64,000 nt of DNA from Deltaproteobacteria bacterium. Its GTDB lineage: Bacteria > Desulfobacterota > GWC2-55-46. The DNA lies in assembly GCA_016219015.1 (NCBI GenBank), contig JACRCL010000029.1:1-64000 (forward strand), given 5' to 3'. The notes below the pieces were generated by a model. That model was not told where the DNA came from, made no database searches, and was given only the letters and a program-made list of their open reading frames with translations. The translations under genes and the position numbers were made by a program. How positions within the stretch are numbered: the stretch's first letter is position 1; every line of letters begins with the position of its first letter. Positions 62,797 through 64,000 of the stretch are shown here, piece after piece.

Positions 62797-62842
62797 TTGG
62801 GCCACGGGCTCCGTTTGAGTAAGCGGAAAAACTTTTTTAGCG

Positions 62843-62880
62843 TGTCATCCTGAGCGCAGCGAAGGATCTCAGAAGATAAA
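62843..62880. repeat. Family E palindrome fragment
   Basis: GTCATCCTGAGCGCAGCGAAG, quoted in part, matches the left arm of family E; the right arm is not seen here. Confidence 0.6.
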
Positions 62881-62954
62881 AAAACCAGTTAGAGTATTAC
62901 AGAAAAAATCGAATGGTTCAAGCGAGCTTTAAGGGGGTTGATATTTTTGGAAGA

Positions 62955-63458
62955 TTATTTGGAGTGCCGGTCGGCTACTTTGCTTGCGCCGAAGGAGTCG
63001 GGTTTTGTGACGGCCGCGTAGCCGGAGCCGTTGACCATGCCAACGACCTCTTTTACTATTTCCCTCGTGTCGCCGTTGGTCCCGACGTCGAGGTGTATCT
63101 CAACGGGCAGTTTTTTGAACCCGTTCTCGTTCAGGCGGGCCCTTACAAGGGAGGCGAGCTCTATGGACAGGGACGTCTCGTAGAATATCCTCTGCCGCAT
63201 GTTCTCTATCTTTCTTCGGTGCATCTTCTTGTAGAAGTACCTGCCGCCGTGGCCGACCTTGTGGATGATGACCGCGCTCACGAAGAGCGTGTCTGTATTG
63301 AGGAAGGAGTCCGTCCCGATGATGAGGTTGTATTTCTGGCCGCCGTTCTCGTGCATGTACTCTATCATGCGGGCGAACATCTCGTCGAAGGACATGCGGC
63401 CGAAGCTGGGGCTTGTGAACTCATCCGAGAAGGTATGTTGTTCTGCGGAAGATTGCAT
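62955..63458 (-). CDS. YkuK-like (DUF458) ribonuclease-H-fold protein
   Basis: A 167-residue soluble protein of the YkuK/DUF458 family, predicted to have an RNase H-like fold. Visible are YNLIIGTDSFLNTDTLFVSAVIIH in motif pieces (IIGTDS with the first acidic residue), EIHLDVGTNGDTREIVKEVVGMV and KPDSFGASKVADRHSK. The function is unknown in any organism to my knowledge. A longer frame to 63515 exists; ATG 63458 gives the family-like N-terminus, but neither has a good ribosome-binding site. Confidence 0.82.
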   Translation of the reverse strand: MQSSAEQHTFSDEFTSPSFGRMSFDEMFARMIEYMHENGGQKYNLIIGTDSFLNTDTLFVSAVIIHKVGHGGRYFYKKMHRRKIENMRQRIFYETSLSIELASLVRARLNENGFKKLPVEIHLDVGTNGDTREIVKEVVGMVNGSGYAAVTKPDSFGASKVADRHSK

Positions 63459-63613
63459 CCCCAAAATAGTAATACATTTCGCCTTAAAAAACAAGGCATT
63501 CGACAGTTCGGGCATAAATCACGGGGATTTCCTTAGGAAAACCGCGCATATTGTATCAGCAGGAATTTTGAATTTGAGGGTTTTAATGCCCTGCGGCTTT
63601 GCCGATTTATTTT

Positions 63614-63642
63614 AAAACTCCTCCCCCTTGATGGGGGAGGCG
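63614..63642 (-). terminator. Terminator-like hairpin after the PagL-like gene
   Basis: On the minus strand CCTCCCCCAT ... GGGGGAGG followed by AGTTTTAAAAT. Confidence 0.55.
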
Positions 63643-63700
63643 GGGTGGGGGTGAAGAGATATCATTCTCCGTCGCAGCAGATGAACTTTTTCACTGCCTG

Positions 63701-64000
63701 TCAGAACCTGTACAGCACCCCTATAAAGTTCCACCCCATGTTGTACTTGTTGTGTCCGTTGGAAAAGTGCGTGAACTGAAGCCTCAGGTGCTTGCCCGGG
63801 CTCCATGACGCGCCGAGGGAGTAGTTGAAGTGCGTGCCGTTCAGGTCGCTCCTCTCGAAGATGTAAGCGGCCCCGAGGTTGAGGTTGAGCCTCTTCTTGC
63901 CGATTATATACTCGGCCGTTATCGCGCCGTCTGGCCCTTCCGAGCCGTTCCAGTACATGAAACTTGTGCCGATCCTGTATTCCCTGAAGTCATGGCGGAG
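63701..64000 (-). CDS. PagL-like lipid A 3-O-deacylase / acyloxyacyl hydrolase (5' part outside window)
   Basis: The C-terminal 99 residues of an outer-membrane beta-barrel enzyme; the frame is open to the window edge, so the start lies beyond 64000. Alternating strands (RLNLNLGAAYIFER, HFNYSLGASWSPG) end in LRLQFTHFSNGHNKYNMGWNFIGVLYRF, given in pieces, which holds the PagL catalytic His/Ser in THFSNG and the terminal aromatic residue required for barrel assembly. It trims a 3-linked acyl chain from lipid A. The acidic member of the triad is not obvious in the usual position (Asn/Gly follow), so activity needs confirmation. Confidence 0.8.
   Translation of the reverse strand, partial: LRHDFREYRIGTSFMYWNGSEGPDGAITAEYIIGKKRLNLNLGAAYIFERSDLNGTHFNYSLGASWSPGKHLRLQFTHFSNGHNKYNMGWNFIGVLYRF

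Overview
The window is a GC-rich bacterial chromosome segment, densely packed on both strands. Gene order points to a deltaproteobacterial-grade organism (Desulfobacterota or a close neighbour). The supporting blocks are yqeY-mutS2-dnaG-rpoD, LysM protein-dprA-topA, rplM-rpsI-argC, an MglA GTPase with a roadblock partner, a five-haem c-type cytochrome, 2-oxoacid:ferredoxin oxidoreductase and a bifunctional FBP aldolase/phosphatase. Together these suggest an anaerobic or facultative, respiratory, gluconeogenic lifestyle. No rRNA, tRNA, CRISPR array, transposase or prophage structural gene was recognised.

Layout. 0-10 kb: ferredoxin oxidoreductase beta subunit, roadblock/MglA pair, YqeY, a NIF3-family protein, then MutS2, DnaG and RpoD. 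10-16 kb: a cytochrome behind a promoter, a structured leader and an intrinsic terminator; a coiled-coil lipoprotein; rpsU with a structured leader; acetyl-CoA synthetase; hisS. 16-31 kb: GspE/PilB-type ATPase, EngB, CpoB-like lipoprotein, LysM protein, DprA, TopA, a receiver-PilZ protein, lspA-ileS and uvrB. 31-43 kb: a MetH without its reactivation domain, RlmD-type methyltransferase, GreA, LemA/M48 protease/zinc-ribbon cluster, a half-size TauE, alpha carbonic anhydrase, site-2 protease with CBS domains, a metallo-beta-lactamase-fold hydrolase and an ABC exporter. 43-54 kb, almost all minus strand: two rhodanese-like proteins (one lacking the catalytic Cys), macro domain, methyltransferase, CopD-like and MarC proteins, RtcA, MTH1187-type protein, AmmeMemoRadiSam-type radical SAM enzyme, a zinc-binding BCAM0308-like protein, an AIR-synthase-like protein, FBP aldolase/phosphatase, YtxH and DUF948 proteins. 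54-64 kb: a candidate structured RNA, argC, rpsI, rplM, ligA, a repeat-rich stretch, a divergent phage-type repressor pair, flavin reductase, DUF3047, YkuK and a partial PagL-like lipid A deacylase.

The most distinctive feature is the intergenic DNA. It holds at least six families of dispersed palindromic elements. One is a roughly 150 bp MITE-like element in four copies, always in the same orientation just upstream of a plus-strand gene, with paired substitutions that keep its stems. Another is a repeat interrupted by a second repeat, whose uninterrupted sibling lies 7 kb away. Other points of interest are a probable attenuator in front of the cytochrome, a 6S-like rod-shaped RNA candidate near 54.1 kb, and two genes (rtcA and lspA) whose expected N-termini lie at AUA codons overlapping the stop codon of the gene upstream. 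No single multi-gene system here is clearly new. All functional calls come from reading motifs, not from database searches.
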